Shown: positions 1 through 12,095, numbered from the stretch's first letter. The stretch is 64,000 nt of DNA from Mesobacillus jeotgali (GCF_900166585.1 NZ_FVZC01000008.1:1-64000), one strand, 5' to 3'. Translations and numbers: made by a program. Notes: generated by a model from the sequence alone, not told the origin.

Positions 1-77
1 TGAAGATCCGCTCGACTTGCATGTATTAGGCACGCCGCCAGCGTTCGTCCTGAGCCAGGATCAAACTCTCCAAAAAA
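1..77 (-). rRNA. rrs: 16S ribosomal RNA, 5' end only
   Basis: Reading the minus strand, positions 71 to 51 give GGAGAGTTTGATCCTGGCTC, the universal start of bacterial 16S rRNA. This is followed by the conserved GACGAACGCTGGCGGCGTGC segment and then GTCGAGCGGATC. The mature 5' end is placed near 77 by analogy with B. subtilis. The gene runs off the left edge, so only about 77 nt are visible. It lies next to the gyrBA side of oriC, where B. subtilis has rrnO. Confidence 0.95.
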
Positions 78-221
78 GAGTTATGAGTTAGCTCATAAGT
101 TAAAACGTTGGCTCATGTTCTTCTATAATAGAAGCCATGAATAATTTATTGTTTGTTGACGCTTGTTTGTTTAGTTTTCAAAGAACAATTTCTTAATTCA
201 TCGCCCGTAAGCGACTTTATT

Positions 222-336
222 AATATAACATTTCCTTGCTGTATAAGTCAATAACTTTTTTCAAAAACTATTTAGTTCAAGTTGTTGTTTCGTTACTGAC
301 TTTGAAGATTATATCAGGCAAATTATTAGAAAGCAA
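222..336 (-). promoter_or_regulatory. Tandem sigma-A promoters of the rRNA operon
   Basis: On the minus strand an upstream promoter has -35 TTGCTT (331-336) and -10 TATAAT (308-313) with 17 bp between them. A second has -35 TTGACT (246-251) and -10 TATATT (222-227) with 18 bp. The leader then contains a boxA-like stretch at about 170-189 (minus strand TTGTTCTTTGAAAACTAAAC), as expected for an antitermination site of a Bacillus rRNA operon. Hexamers are read directly; activity is inferred. The gene-free stretch 78-446 is explained by this leader, the two promoters and the terminator next door. Confidence 0.7.
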
Positions 337-420
337 TACATTTTGTCCAGATTCTTATTTATTTCTTTATAAGATCATAAATTTCTCCGCAATCCATTTC
401 AACCATCCAAAAAATCGAAC

Positions 421-443
421 AAAAAAAGCCGGCAACACCGGCC
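421..443 (-). terminator. Rho-independent terminator of the HD-GYP gene
   Basis: The minus strand reads a GCCGG/CCGGC hairpin with a short GTGTT loop followed by seven T residues, four bases past the HD-GYP stop codon. It should prevent read-through into the rRNA promoters. Confidence 0.8.
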
Positions 444-446
444 AGC

Positions 447-1532
447 TTAATGGATGATTTCTTCGATATGCAAATACCTGTTCTTCTCCAGGGCAATAAT
501 CTGATCCGAATCCAGCAATTTTACCAATGGTCTCGCCGGGTTCTTTTCTGCAACAAAGATGATTTCTGCTGCTTGTCCATCTGACAGTCGTATTTTTGTG
601 CCTATGGAATAATTCATAATAGCAGAGCTTAATGCTTTTAGAGCTGTGATATCGAATTCCCCGAATAATTCTTCATTAATCATTTCAAGCACTTTAAATG
701 GTGAGTGCTTTGGTTTGTAGATCCTTTCAGAAGTCATTGCATGGAAAGAATCGGCAACAGCAAGGATCTTTGCAAACGCGTGAATCCTGCTGGACTTTTC
801 ACCAAATGGATAGCCGCTGCCATCCATTCTTTCATGATGGTGGAGTATCGCAATTTTCGTGGCTTCCTTCAGCAATGGACTGTTCCTTACCATCTGATAG
901 CTATATGTAGGATGTTTTTTTATTTCCTCAAATTCCTCTACAGTCAAAGTCGAGTTTTTATTCAGAATGCCAGGACTGATTTTCGCCATGCCACAATCCG
1001 ACAGACATCCAGCAAGTGCAATCTGGGTAACATCCCCTTTGCTGTAATTAAGCTTTTTTGCAATAAATGCACTAATGATTCCCACTGCCAGTGGATGGTC
1101 ATAAAGATATTCAGTCTTTGTAGAATAATGATGCAGGTTGAATATATCTGACGAAGTCATGTCGGCTTGTTCAATTAGCGGAACAATGATCGACCTTAGT
1201 CTCGCAACATCTATCTGCATTCCTGATTGCCAGGATATAAACTCCTTCTTAAACTCCTGCTTTGCCTGTAAAAATAAATCCATAAAAGTACGGTCGGTCC
1301 CGCTTATATTCAAAGCAGGGTTCTTATCATTGCCAATTGAAGGAGCATTGAAGGGCAATCCATTTACTAGGGTTTTCTCTACTTCCACATCCTTTATGAG
1401 AAAAACTCTTAGAATCTCTATCAGCTGCGCTGACAGAACTGTTTTTTTATTCATGATCGGTCTTTTCGTTTTACTCATTACCTCTTCAGTAAGGATACAG
1501 CCCTCTTGAAGGTTGTCCACTAGTACGCGCAA
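447..1532 (-). CDS. HD-GYP domain phosphohydrolase
   Basis: The 361-residue product has an N-terminal region of about 130 residues without a clear domain, then an HD-GYP domain (residues about 145-300). The domain shows HHYSTKTEYLYDHPLAVG, the metal-binding LSDCGMAK segment, HP(T)YSYQM, LHHHERMDGSGYP and VADSFHAMTSERIY. HD-GYP proteins usually hydrolyse cyclic di-GMP or related cyclic dinucleotides; the substrate here is not determined, and the first metal motif differs from the canonical HDIGK, so activity should not be assumed. The start is TTG at 1532, preceded by GGGGTGG. It sits between gyrA and the rRNA operon in the same direction as gyrA, but gyrA has its own terminator, so it is probably expressed separately. 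Confidence 0.85.
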   Translation of the reverse strand: MRVLVDNLQEGCILTEEVMSKTKRPIMNKKTVLSAQLIEILRVFLIKDVEVEKTLVNGLPFNAPSIGNDKNPALNISGTDRTFMDLFLQAKQEFKKEFISWQSGMQIDVARLRSIIVPLIEQADMTSSDIFNLHHYSTKTEYLYDHPLAVGIISAFIAKKLNYSKGDVTQIALAGCLSDCGMAKISPGILNKNSTLTVEEFEEIKKHPTYSYQMVRNSPLLKEATKIAILHHHERMDGSGYPFGEKSSRIHAFAKILAVADSFHAMTSERIYKPKHSPFKVLEMINEELFGEFDITALKALSSAIMNYSIGTKIRLSDGQAAEIIFVAEKNPARPLVKLLDSDQIIALEKNRYLHIEEIIH

Positions 1533-1585
1533 GGCGATCCACCCCGGAATTTTAATTTCTTACAATTATTTTACTTTATTTTACC

Positions 1586-1617
1586 AAAAAAGAGGAACAC
1601 ATTTTTGTGTTCCTCTT
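1586..1617 (-). terminator. Rho-independent terminator of gyrA
   Basis: A perfect 12-bp inverted repeat (AAGAGGAACACA, 1590-1601 and 1606-1617) with a 4-nt loop is followed on the minus strand by a T run, starting a few bases past the gyrA stop. Confidence 0.9.
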
Positions 1618-1624
1618 AAAAAGT

Positions 1625-4177
1625 TTATTCGTCATCAGACTCAACTGGTGTTTCAGCTGATTCTACTTCTTCATTGCCAACCTCTTCAGGATCGACTGTT
1701 GTTTCAGCATTTTCATCCAGTTCCAAGTCTTCAGGCTTTTCTTCTTCTTTGTCAACCTTCGCAACTGTCGCAACATACTCATTTTCAGCTTTGTTAAGGC
1801 TGATTAGTTTTACCCCTTGTGTATTACGTCCAGTCATAGAAATCGAACTCACCGGGATACGGATTAGGACTCCGCCTGTTGTAATCAGCATGAGGTCTTC
1901 CTCACCCGTCACAACCTTCATTGTAACAAGGTCACCATTCTTATCGGTAATATTGCATGTCTTGATTCCTTTACCGCCGCGCCCTTGTCTTCTGTACTCT
2001 TCAGAAGGTGTCCTCTTTCCGTAGCCGTTTTTGGTAACAACGAGGATTTCTGCGCTCTCTTCAAGGACTTCCATGCCTACGACTTCATCACCTTCGGACA
2101 GAGTGATTCCTTTTACCCCAGTGGCTGTACGGCCCATGGATCGGACATCTGTTTCAGGGAAGCGGATTAACAAGCCATCTTTGGTGCCGATGATCATTTC
2201 CTTGCTTCCGTCTGTCAGGCGAACGGAGATTAATTCATCCCCTTCCCGCAGGTTCAGGGCAATCAAACCATTATTGCGGATATTCGCGAATGATGAAAGT
2301 GGTGAACGTTTCGATATTCCTTCTTTCGTTGTGAAGAACAAGAACCAGTCATCCACGAATTCTGAAACAGGGATAATGGCGTTGACCCATTCGCCCTTCT
2401 CGATTTCCAGCAGGTTAATGATCGGGATTCCTTTCGCGGTCCGGCTGAACTCCGGTATTTCGTAACCCTTCGAACGATAAACCTTTCCCTTGTTTGTAAA
2501 GAAGAGGATCGTATCATGCGTAGATGTCGTAATTAAGTGTTCAACAAAATCATCTTCATTCGTACCCATGCCCTGGATTCCACGGCCTCCGCGGCGCTGC
2601 GCTCTATATGTCGATACAGGCAGACGCTTGACGTAGCCATTATGAGTAAGGGTGATGACGATGTTTTCACGAGGGATCAAGTCTTCATCCTCGATCATTT
2701 CAAGACCGCCGGACACAATCTCAGTACGGCGCTCGTCGTTGAACCGCTCTTTGATTTCAGTAAGCTCTTCCCGAATGATTTCAAGCACTTTTTCGTTATC
2801 AGCAAGGATCGCTTTTAATTCTGCAATAAGCTGCATGAGGTTCTGGAATTCTTCTTCGATTTTTTCACGTTCCAGACCTGTCAGCCTTTGCAGACGCATA
2901 TCCAGAATGGCCTGTGCCTGCTTTTCAGATAAATTGAACTGCGTCATCAAACCTTCTCTCGCAATATCCGTCGTACGGGAGCTGCGGATCAGGCTGATGA
3001 CGGCATCAAGGTTATCCAGGGCAATACGCAGACCCTCTAGGATATGGGCGCGTGCCTCGGCCTTCTTAAGCTCGAACTCAGTACGGCGTCTAATGACAAC
3101 AACTTGATGATCAAGATAATATACAAGGCATTGCTTTAGGTTCAGAACCTTTGGCTGCCCATCAACTAGGGCGAGAAGGTTGATACCAAAGCTCGTCTGC
3201 AAGGCTGTTTGCTTGTACAGATTATTCAGAAGGACATTGGCATTCGCATCCTTGCGAACTTCGATGACAATCCTCATACCCTTACGATCAGATTCATCAC
3301 GAAGGTCGGTAATGCCGTCAAGCCTCTTGTCGCGGACCAGTTCAGCGATTTTTTCAATCAACTTGGCTTTGTTTACCTGATAAGGAAGTTCTCTGACGAT
3401 AATGACTTCCTTGCCATTAGATTTCTGTTCAATTTCAACCTTCGCACGAAGAGTAATCGAACCGCGGCCCGTCTCGTAAGCCTTGCGGATGCCGCTGCGT
3501 CCTAGTATCAATCCCGCTGTCGGGAAATCAGGTCCTGTGATGATTTCCATCAGTTCCATGATTGTCATATCAGGATCTTTACTGATTGCCAGTACGCCAT
3601 CGATGACCTCACCTAGCTGATGAGGCGGAATGTTTGTCGCCATTCCGACAGCGATACCAGAAGTACCATTCACCAGCAGGTTCGGGAACCTTGAAGGCAT
3701 GACGATTGGCTCTCTTTCTGAGCCATCATAGTTATCCTGATAGTCAATCGTGTCCTTATTGATATCACGAAGGAGTTCCATTGAAATTTTGGACATACGT
3801 GCTTCTGTATAACGCATTGCCGCTGCCGCGTCACCGTCTACAGAACCAAAGTTTCCATGGCCGTCGACTAGCATGTAGCGATAGTTGAAATCCTGTGCCA
3901 TACGGACCATTGTGTCGTATACAGCAGAGTCACCGTGCGGGTGGTACTTACCGATTACTTCTCCGACGATCCTAGCCGATTTTTTATAGGCCTTATCTGA
4001 ATGCATCCCAAGATCATGCATCGCATACAGGATCCTTCTATGTACCGGCTTCAGCCCGTCACGGACATCCGGCAGCGCACGAGCTACGATTACACTCATG
4101 GCATAATCCAGGAAGGATGAACGCATTTCCTGGCTAATATTAATCTCTTTCACACGATCGTTTGGTGTCTCAGCCAT
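1625..4177 (-). CDS. gyrA: DNA gyrase subunit A
   Basis: GyrA is the breakage-reunion subunit of DNA gyrase, which introduces negative supercoils as an A2B2 complex. The 850-residue protein has the winged-helix domain with catalytic Tyr123 ([10 protein letters not shown]), the quinolone-determining segment HGDSAVYD with Ser84 and Asp88 intact, the GyrA box QRRGGRG near residue 536, six C-terminal beta-pinwheel repeats, and a long acidic tail rich in Glu and Asp from about residue 800. The tail is longer than in B. subtilis GyrA (821 residues). The start ATG at 4177 has AAAGGAGG upstream. It lies downstream of gyrB with about 205 bp between them, as in B. subtilis. Confidence 0.98.
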   Translation of the reverse strand: MAETPNDRVKEINISQEMRSSFLDYAMSVIVARALPDVRDGLKPVHRRILYAMHDLGMHSDKAYKKSARIVGEVIGKYHPHGDSAVYDTMVRMAQDFNYRYMLVDGHGNFGSVDGDAAAAMRYTEARMSKISMELLRDINKDTIDYQDNYDGSEREPIVMPSRFPNLLVNGTSGIAVGMATNIPPHQLGEVIDGVLAISKDPDMTIMELMEIITGPDFPTAGLILGRSGIRKAYETGRGSITLRAKVEIEQKSNGKEVIIVRELPYQVNKAKLIEKIAELVRDKRLDGITDLRDESDRKGMRIVIEVRKDANANVLLNNLYKQTALQTSFGINLLALVDGQPKVLNLKQCLVYYLDHQVVVIRRRTEFELKKAEARAHILEGLRIALDNLDAVISLIRSSRTTDIAREGLMTQFNLSEKQAQAILDMRLQRLTGLEREKIEEEFQNLMQLIAELKAILADNEKVLEIIREELTEIKERFNDERRTEIVSGGLEMIEDEDLIPRENIVITLTHNGYVKRLPVSTYRAQRRGGRGIQGMGTNEDDFVEHLITTSTHDTILFFTNKGKVYRSKGYEIPEFSRTAKGIPIINLLEIEKGEWVNAIIPVSEFVDDWFLFFTTKEGISKRSPLSSFANIRNNGLIALNLREGDELISVRLTDGSKEMIIGTKDGLLIRFPETDVRSMGRTATGVKGITLSEGDEVVGMEVLEESAEILVVTKNGYGKRTPSEEYRRQGRGGKGIKTCNITDKNGDLVTMKVVTGEEDLMLITTGGVLIRIPVSSISMTGRNTQGVKLISLNKAENEYVATVAKVDKEEEKPEDLELDENAETTVDPEEVGNEEVESAETPVESDDE

Positions 4178-4382
4178 TTAAGAGAAACCTCCTTTAATCG
4201 AAAAGCACAGGCACCAGTATTGGCGCCAATGCTAGACACTAATCTATTTATCAAAAAAATTTCATTTTACATAAGAGGTGCATAGCGCCCCGGTTAATTT
4301 TAGCCCTGCTCAAGAAAAATCAGGATAGAGGCAATACCTGCTATCCTGGAATAAAGAACAAAGGTTTGTAAAAAGACACTTC

Positions 4383-6326
<1,944 letters not shown>

Positions 6327-6489
6327 CTACACTTTCAATTTGACTCATCATTTTTATAAAATTTCTTCTGTTGAATAAATCCACACGAATTATCCTGAAA
6401 AGAATTTGTGAACTCCTAGCTAAAAACATTTATTGGCCATTCTGCAAACATCGTTATTATTCGACATTTTTTGCATAAGTGCCGATTTA

Positions 6490-6738
6490 TTAAAACTCCG
6501 GAACGGATAATTTTTGGGAGCGTTTCTTCAAGGTGCCTGATGCCAGGGGAGAATAATATATATGATTGCCTGTTACGACGATCGATTTCACCGACCCCTT
6601 GGCCAGCTGGACAATTTCCCTGTCCTGCCTTGCAATGAACTCCTCCATGAAAGGAGAAGAACTGGCACTATCAATGTCTAAAATAGCTATAATATCTTTT
6701 GTCCTGACAAGGACTTCTTCACCAACATGCAAATACAT
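6490..6738 (-). CDS. remB: RemB-type extracellular matrix regulator (DUF370)
   Basis: This small protein of about 82 residues matches the RemA/RemB family: MYLHVGEEVLVRTKDIIAIL at the N terminus, then KSIVVTGNHIYYSPLASGTLKKR. The B. subtilis homologue YaaB/RemB sits in the same place between recF and gyrB and affects biofilm matrix gene expression; the family binds DNA. ATG at 6738 is chosen over an in-frame ATG three codons upstream because GAGGTGG lies at the right distance and the N terminus then matches YaaB. The gap to recF is about 10 nt, so the two are probably co-transcribed. Confidence 0.9.
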   Translation of the reverse strand: MYLHVGEEVLVRTKDIIAILDIDSASSSPFMEEFIARQDREIVQLAKGSVKSIVVTGNHIYYSPLASGTLKKRSQKLSVPEF

Positions 6739-6748
6739 CGAGTCCACC

Positions 6749-7867
6749 TCATTGGATTCTTGACATTTCGCCGGTTTTCACGTTATACGTGGCAGCCTCC
6801 CTTAATGTCTGATGGTCGATCCCATCCACGCTTGTTGTGGTGACGAAGGTTTGAACTTTTCCCTGAATGGTATTTAATAAATGGGATTGGCGATAATCAT
6901 CTAACTCAGACAGTACATCATCAAGCAACAGGATTGGGTATTCGCCAATTTCTGCGTTAATCAGTTCGATTTCAGCCAATTTTACTGAAAGGGCGGTTGT
7001 CCGCTGTTGTCCCTGGGACCCGAATGTCTGTACATCCCTTCCATTCACGAAAAATTGCAGATCATCCCGGTGCGGCCCAAACATGGTTGTACCCCGATCT
7101 ATCTCTCTTATCTTTATTTTAGCAAATTTTTCTTCAAATACTGCTATCATTTTCGACAAATCATCTTCTTCTGATACCTCCGCGGAAGGTTTATAGATGA
7201 TTTTGAGATCCTCAAGGCCTCTTGAAATCCCCTGATGGATCGGCAATGCCCATTGTTCAAGCAAATGCAGGAATTCAAAACGCTTCATGATGATCCTGGC
7301 AGCAGCATGGATAAATTGTTCAGTCAGGATATCAAGCATGGTATGGTCTGATGCTTTTTTGATCTGCAGCTGCTTGAGATAATGATTCCGCTGCTGGAGG
7401 ATTTTATTGTACTGGCTGATGTCATGCAAATAGACTGCCGATACCTGTCCTATTTCCATATCGACAAAACGTCTTCTTACCTGGGGACTCCCTTTTACAA
7501 GGTTCAAGTCCTCGGGAGCAAACATGACGACATTCATATTGCCGACATACTGGCTAAGCTTGCGCTGCTCCAGGTGGTTGACTTTTGCCTTCTTGCCTTT
7601 TTTGGAAATGACAAGCTGCATTGGCAGTGATCCGTTGATTTTTTTGATCCGTCCCTCTATTTTAGCATATTCCTCGTCCCAGCGAATTAAATCTTTATCA
7701 TTGGAGGTCCTGTGTGATTTTGCCATCGCAAGCACATAGATCGATTCCATGACATTTGTTTTCCCCTGGGCATTTTCGCCAAGGATGACATTTACCTTAT
7801 TTTCAAATGCCGCTTCGAGCCCTTCGTAATTGCGGTAATTCCTTAATTTCAGTTCCTCTATATACAT
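6749..7867 (-). CDS. recF: DNA replication and repair protein RecF
   Basis: RecF is an SMC-like ABC ATPase that helps load RecA on gapped DNA at stalled forks. The 372-residue protein begins [17 protein letters not shown] and has Walker [11 protein letters not shown] (residues about 31-40), the signature FGSQGQQRT near 280, and the Walker B region [11 protein letters not shown] near 315. The length is typical. It follows yaaA by 18 nt and precedes remB, so yaaA-recF-remB is likely one transcript. Confidence 0.97.
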   Translation of the reverse strand: MYIEELKLRNYRNYEGLEAAFENKVNVILGENAQGKTNVMESIYVLAMAKSHRTSNDKDLIRWDEEYAKIEGRIKKINGSLPMQLVISKKGKKAKVNHLEQRKLSQYVGNMNVVMFAPEDLNLVKGSPQVRRRFVDMEIGQVSAVYLHDISQYNKILQQRNHYLKQLQIKKASDHTMLDILTEQFIHAAARIIMKRFEFLHLLEQWALPIHQGISRGLEDLKIIYKPSAEVSEEDDLSKMIAVFEEKFAKIKIREIDRGTTMFGPHRDDLQFFVNGRDVQTFGSQGQQRTTALSVKLAEIELINAEIGEYPILLLDDVLSELDDYRQSHLLNTIQGKVQTFVTTTSVDGIDHQTLREAATYNVKTGEMSRIQ

Positions 7868-7885
7868 GAACAGTCATCCTCTGGA

Positions 7886-8101
7886 TTATTGCTTTATGAC
7901 GAATTCGCCCAATCCAGGTATCGAAACCTGGTCTCCGGAACGAAGTTTTCTTCCTCTTCGCTGGTCTTGTTCACCATTGATAAAAACATCGTGTTCACTT
8001 AAAAACCACTTTGCCATTCCGCCTGATTGAATCACATCGGCTAATTTAAGGAATTGGCCAAGCGTAATGTATTCCGTATCGATTTTAATTTCCTCATTCA
8101 C
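7886..8101 (-). CDS. yaaA: S4-domain RNA-binding protein YaaA
   Basis: A 71-residue S4-like protein: IDTEYITLGQFLKLADVIQS, then GGMAKWFLSEHDVFINGE and RRGRKLRSGDQV. It is the same length as B. subtilis YaaA when started at GTG 8101, which has AAGGGTG about 6 nt upstream; another GTG three codons earlier is less well placed. It is a small RNA-binding module found between dnaN and recF in many Firmicutes; B. subtilis YaaA (RlbA) is associated with the large ribosomal subunit. Confidence 0.92.
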   Translation of the reverse strand: MNEEIKIDTEYITLGQFLKLADVIQSGGMAKWFLSEHDVFINGEQDQRRGRKLRSGDQVSIPGLGEFVIKQ

Positions 8102-8184
8102 GATTCTCACCCTTTTCTTCCAAAAGGACTTAATACTTTATTTTACTAAATTTTTTCCATAGAAACAAATTTTCTTATATTAAG

Positions 8185-8256
8185 TTGGATTTCGCTCCAG
8201 GCACTTCGCCGTCCGCGCGCAGTCTGGGAGTCTTCATTCCTTCCGCTGCAAACCAA
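8185..8256. repeat. Degenerate copy of a dispersed Bacillus intergenic repeat
   Basis: The stretch begins TTGGATTTCGCTCCAGGCAC and ends with TTCCGCTGCAAACCAA, so its ends form an imperfect inverted repeat. The form (TTGGAT..CGCTCCAGGCAC..CTTCCGCTGC..CCAA) recalls a GC-richer repeat I know from intergenic regions of several Bacillaceae. It fills the yaaA-dnaN gap. The family assignment is from memory. Confidence 0.5.
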
Positions 8257-8284
8257 TTAGTCAACCTTTGGCAAGCCTATAAGT

Positions 8285-8312
8285 AAAAAGCCACCAGCGT
8301 AGAACTGGTGGC
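8285..8312 (-). terminator. Rho-independent terminator of dnaN
   Basis: A perfect 8-bp stem GCCACCAG (8290-8297) / CTGGTGGC (8305-8312) with a 7-nt loop is followed on the minus strand by TTTTT, 11 nt after the dnaN stop. Confidence 0.9.
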
Positions 8313-8323
8313 CATATATCTTC

Positions 8324-9460
8324 TTAGTAGGTTCTTACAGGCAGGATCAGCTGCAGGATTGAATCATCATGCAGTGGACGGATGACGAATGGTCTCATTG
8401 CGCCTGTAAAGCTAATTTGAATTTCAGTTCCCTCTAATGCTTTTAGTGCATCCATCATATATTTTGCGCTGAAGGAAATTTTAAGCTCTTCCCCATCGAT
8501 TGATTGGCTTTGAATTTCTTCTACAACGGTACCGATTTCCGGTGTATTCGAGGAAACTTCGATTGCTCCGCCTTCAATTGTGGAAAACTTGACAACGTTA
8601 TTTCGTCCTTCTCTTGCAAGCAAGGAAGCACGATCAATTGCATGGAGGAATTCCTTTGTATTCACTACAACAGCTGTTTTACTTTCATTCGGAATCAGTC
8701 TTCCTGTATCAGGATAGTTTCCTTCCAGCAGTCTTGAGAAAAATAACAAGTGCTTAGCTTTGAACAAAACTTGGTTTTCTGTAATGACAATATCAACTGC
8801 TTCTGAACTGTCATCCAGGATTTTACTTAACTCGGTCAAGCTTTTTCCCGGAATGACTACATTGTAGCTTTCAGTATTGTCCGCTTCCAGCCTGGCCTTA
8901 CGTAAAGCTAGTCGGTGGCTGTCTGTTGCAATACAGATCAGTTCGTTGTTTTCTACCTTCCAGTTGACACCTGTCAAGATCGGGCGTGTTTCTGAGGTGG
9001 ACACTGAGAAGACAGTCTGACGGATCAAACCTTTCAGCAAGTCTGTTGGGATCTTGAAAACATGCTCCTCAGTAATCTGCGGAAGATGTGGATATTCTTC
9101 TGCATCAAGGCCATTAAGGTTGAATTCAGATTTACCTGATCGGATGATAGTTTGCAGATTATTGTGAACTTCGATTTCTACTGTGTCTGTAGGAAGCTTT
9201 TTAACGATTTCACTAAAGAAACGCGCCTGCAGAACAATGGATCCTGGCTGTTTGATTTCAACAATTTCATCCCCTGCTTCTTCTTTAGGAATGAAAGATT
9301 CAATGGATATATCAGAATCGCTGCCTGTAAGAGTTACTCCCTCTTCAGTTGCAACAATCTTGATACCAGTCAAAATGGGGATTGTTGTTCTGCTGGTTAC
9401 TGCTTTCATTACGTCCTGGACGCTTTGAAGCAAATGATCGCGCTGGATAATAAATCTCAT
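8324..9460 (-). CDS. dnaN: DNA polymerase III beta sliding clamp
   Basis: DnaN is the ring-shaped processivity clamp of replicative polymerase and also regulates DnaA through YabA in Bacillus. The 378-residue protein starts MRFIIQRDHLLQSVQDVMKAV and ends LILPVRTY, and carries three clamp-fold domains of about 120 residues. The length equals that of B. subtilis DnaN. GGAGG precedes the start. The gap to dnaA (9461-9641) carries the origin unwinding region. Confidence 0.98.
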   Translation of the reverse strand: MRFIIQRDHLLQSVQDVMKAVTSRTTIPILTGIKIVATEEGVTLTGSDSDISIESFIPKEEAGDEIVEIKQPGSIVLQARFFSEIVKKLPTDTVEIEVHNNLQTIIRSGKSEFNLNGLDAEEYPHLPQITEEHVFKIPTDLLKGLIRQTVFSVSTSETRPILTGVNWKVENNELICIATDSHRLALRKARLEADNTESYNVVIPGKSLTELSKILDDSSEAVDIVITENQVLFKAKHLLFFSRLLEGNYPDTGRLIPNESKTAVVVNTKEFLHAIDRASLLAREGRNNVVKFSTIEGGAIEVSSNTPEIGTVVEEIQSQSIDGEELKISFSAKYMMDALKALEGTEIQISFTGAMRPFVIRPLHDDSILQLILPVRTY

Positions 9461-9641
9461 TTTAGAGCCTCCATTTAGGAATAATTTTTTCGTTAATGCA
9501 TATATTAATATGTTTTAAAAAATAGTAGAAGTACTAGTAGGGCCTGTGGATTTGTGGATAAGTGGCTTTTCTCAAAGGAAACACAGCCTATCCACATGTG
9601 GACAGACTGTGCGTAACCAGTGGCAAGTTATTCACACTTTC
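9461..9641. other. oriC: oriC unwinding region between dnaA and dnaN
   Basis: An AT-rich segment (about 9480-9522) is followed by six trinucleotides TAG-TAG-AAG-TAC-TAG-TAG at 9523-9540, a GGCC spacer, and two adjacent DnaA boxes, TGTGGATTT (9545-9553) and TGTGGATAA (9553-9561). TTATTCACA follows at 9628-9636, with a weaker box near 9589. This is the layout described for the B. subtilis basal unwinding system, where DnaA-trios next to a DnaA box direct strand opening. Boxes and trios are read directly; their function is inferred from B. subtilis. Confidence 0.85.
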
Positions 9642-10988
9642 CTACACCCTCAATTGTTCGTTTATATCTTTCAACTGTTTTTGCAGATTCGTATCTATTG
9701 AAATCATCTTGGAAATCTTCTCGTGGGCATGAATCACTGTCGTATGGTCACGTCCACCGAATTCTTCTCCAATCTTAGGCAAAGAGAAATCTGTCAGCTC
9801 CCTTGATAAATACATGGCAATCTGCCTTGGGAAAGCAACAGACTTTGTCCGTTTCTTCGCTTTGAAATCCTCAAGCTTAACGTTAAAATGCTGCCCAACG
9901 ACTCTTTGGATATCCAGTATGGTAATCACCTTTGGCTTCGAACTCGGGATGATGTCCTTTAATGCTTCGGCAGCCAGGTCTGCATTGATGTCTTTATTGA
10001 TGAGTGAAGAATATGCGACCACACGGATCAAGGCACCCTCTAGTTCACGGATGTTGGAGTCAATCTGGTTCGCGATATAAAGCATGACCTCATTCGGAAT
10101 ATCTAATCCTTCTGCTTTCGCTTTTTTGCGGAGGATTGCAATCCTTGTTTCCAGGTCAGGCGGTGTGATATCGGTAATCAAACCCCATTCGAATCGGGAT
10201 CTTAGCCTGTCCTCGAGTGTTGGGATTTCTTTTGGCGGACGGTCACTGGAGATAACGATCTGCTTGCTTTCTTCATGCAATGTATTGAAAGTATGGAAAA
10301 ATTCTTCCTGGGTTTGTTCTTTCCCAGCAAGGAACTGAATATCATCAATGAGCAGGACATCGACATTACGATATTTATTGCGGAAATCGCCCGCTTTATT
10401 GTCCCTGATGGAGTTAATGAATTCGTTGGTAAACTTTTCAGATGACAAATAAACCACTTTTGCATTTGGATTATGGTCCTGAACATAATGACCAATAGCA
10501 TGCATCAAGTGAGTCTTGCCAAGTCCAACGCCTCCATATATGAATAAAGGATTATAAGCCTTTGCTGGTGCCTCAGCTACCGCAAGCGATGCTGCATGGG
10601 CAAAACGGTTGCCTGAACCAATGACGAAAGTATCGAATGTATACTTCGGGTTCAGCATACTGACGGGCAAATCAGGCGTTTCTTCGTCCCTTTTGACCCT
10701 TCTTGGCGGTAAGGGAATATCAAGATCTTCTTGATTTTGATTCTGAGGAATGATGAATTTAACAGATAGCTCTTCACCGGTAATTTCATATAAAATCCCG
10801 CTAATTAATTGGGAATAGCGCTCTTCCAGCCAATCCCGAGCGAATTCGTTCGGTGCTGTAATCGTTAGGACATCGCCCTGGAGTGAATGTGCTTTGGTTG
10901 ATTTCAGCCATGTATCGAAACTTGGCTTGCTGATCTTTTTCTCGACTTTAGCGAGTGCATTATTCCAGAGATCTGCAATATTCTCCAA
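9642..10988 (-). CDS. dnaA: Chromosomal replication initiator DnaA
   Basis: DnaA binds TTATCCACA boxes at oriC and melts the origin as an ATP-bound oligomer. Domain I begins [20 protein letters not shown]. The AAA+ domain has Walker [11 protein letters not shown], Walker [11 protein letters not shown] and sensor [11 protein letters not shown]. Domain IV carries the box-recognition helix [14 protein letters not shown]. There are two adjacent TTG codons; the second (10988) is preferred because GGAGGG is then about 7 nt upstream and the N terminus aligns with B. subtilis MENILDLW, while TTG at 10991 would add one residue. The non-ATG start may limit expression. Confidence 0.98.
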   Translation of the reverse strand: MENIADLWNNALAKVEKKISKPSFDTWLKSTKAHSLQGDVLTITAPNEFARDWLEERYSQLISGILYEITGEELSVKFIIPQNQNQEDLDIPLPPRRVKRDEETPDLPVSMLNPKYTFDTFVIGSGNRFAHAASLAVAEAPAKAYNPLFIYGGVGLGKTHLMHAIGHYVQDHNPNAKVVYLSSEKFTNEFINSIRDNKAGDFRNKYRNVDVLLIDDIQFLAGKEQTQEEFFHTFNTLHEESKQIVISSDRPPKEIPTLEDRLRSRFEWGLITDITPPDLETRIAILRKKAKAEGLDIPNEVMLYIANQIDSNIRELEGALIRVVAYSSLINKDINADLAAEALKDIIPSSKPKVITILDIQRVVGQHFNVKLEDFKAKKRTKSVAFPRQIAMYLSRELTDFSLPKIGEEFGGRDHTTVIHAHEKISKMISIDTNLQKQLKDINEQLRV

Positions 10989-11107
10989 CAATTTTCCCTC
11001 CTTTTCTCATGGTTTTTTCTCTATGTCTGGCTGCATGCGGACTCGAATTTTTGACATTAGCCGTTTGGCTACCAGGATCATGGCTGTTCGAAAAGCATAA
11101 AATCAAA

Positions 11108-11477
11108 GGTTATACACGTTGTACAACCCCTGGTTAATAAATATACGAAACTATGAATGTGGAAAAATATATAATAAGGAAGAAAAGAAGCTTTTCGACA
11201 ATATCCACCTTCTGTGGACAAAGTTTTACAACAGCTCTGAATAACCTATCCACAGCTTATCCACATTTTGTGGATAAGTATATTTACGTCATCGAATTAT
11301 TAAGAGTGAAAACACAAATATAATATCAGATAATCTAGCATGGCGCAACGCTTTTTCATACATTATCCACAATACACTACCACTGTGGAGAAAAATTGTC
11401 CACAGGGAGATGAGTTGTGTAAAAGCTGTCAAAATGGGGTGTGGATAATAAATTTAGTGTCGATTTTTGTCCACAGG
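11108..11477. other. oriC: oriC DnaA-box cluster between dnaA and rpmH
   Basis: Exact DnaA boxes are TTATCCACA at 11257-11265 and 11363-11371, and the reverse complement TGTGGATAA at 11269-11277 and 11440-11448. The first two form a back-to-back pair with a 3-nt spacer. Variants occur near 11110 (TTATACACG), 11213 (TGTGGACAA), 11245 (CCTATCCACA), 11396 (TTGTCCACA) and 11468 (TTGTCCACA). This corresponds to the upstream (incA/incB) half of a bipartite Bacillus origin and probably also autoregulates dnaA. The 790-bp gene-free interval 10989-11778 is accounted for by this cluster plus the rpmH promoter; 11480-11700 is AT-rich with nothing else I can name. Confidence 0.92.
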
Positions 11478-11701
11478 CGGTTGAAATGAGCTTTAAAACA
11501 TAAATAATAAAATTTCATTCTCGAAGATAAAAATATTTTTTATCAATGGTCATTTAAAGAAGAAAAAATCTCAACATCCTTGCACATCTTAAATTCTGGT
11601 TTCATCCCTAAGAGCATTTAATGAAAAACATTGTGGATCTCAGCGGGGCTAAAAAACAAAACCTTAATATATGACAGGATGCTTCTTTTCTGAATAGGCA
11701 C

Positions 11702-11731
11702 TTGACAATTTATGCTGCACGTCTTTATAAT
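11702..11731 (+). promoter_or_regulatory. rpmH promoter
   Basis: Consensus -35 TTGACA (11702-11707) and -10 TATAAT (11726-11731) with an 18-bp spacer, about 48 bp before the rpmH start codon. This is the strongest sigma-A promoter I see in the origin region. Confidence 0.75.
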
Positions 11732-11778
11732 TACAAAGACTGTCTGTAACAGCTATTCCTCAGGGAGGTGTAACATAT

Positions 11779-11913
11779 ATGAAACGCACTTATCAACCAA
11801 ATAAACGTAAACACAGCAAAGTTCACGGATTCCGTGCCCGCATGAGCAGTGCAAATGGCCGTAAGGTTCTTGCTCGTCGTCGTCGCAAAGGAAGAAAAGT
11901 ATTATCAGCTTAG
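11779..11913 (+). CDS. rpmH: 50S ribosomal protein L34
   Basis: A 44-residue, highly basic protein beginning [19 protein letters not shown] and ending [10 protein letters not shown], the full L34 sequence. L34 is a late-assembling protein of the large ribosomal subunit. It has GGGAGGTG 9 nt upstream. The gene is first in the conserved rpmH-rnpA-spoIIIJ-jag cluster beside oriC and is followed by a hairpin that probably lowers transcription of rnpA relative to rpmH. Confidence 0.97.
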   Translation: MKRTYQPNKRKHSKVHGFRARMSSANGRKVLARRRRKGRKVLSA

Positions 11914-11941
11914 GCCACTGAAATGTCAGTGGTCTTTTTTC
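11913..11941 (+). terminator. Terminator or attenuator between rpmH and rnpA
   Basis: GGCCACTGA and TCAGTGGTC form a 9-bp stem with one wobble pair and an AATG loop, followed by TTTTTT. It directly follows the rpmH stop codon and would give more rpmH than rnpA transcript. Confidence 0.8.
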
Positions 11942-12095
11942 TCTTTGGGCAATACTATTTTGGGAGCTGGGCTTGCTCAGAAAAGGGCTTTAAGGGGTTT
12001 GTTTTTGGCTATACTGATGAAAATAAATCCCTCTTATCAGCTATATAAAAGAACCCAGTAAAAAACGGATCCATAGAGAATTGAAGGTGTTATAG

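Noticed and set aside
2031-2465. Long ORFs antisense to gyrA, gyrB, dnaA, ychF and others
   Set aside because: They are shadows of strongly conserved genes on the opposite strand, with no ribosome binding sites or recognisable products.
11480-11700. Additional gene or small RNA between oriC and rpmH
   Set aside because: AT-rich without hairpins, ribosome binding sites or promoter-terminator pairs.
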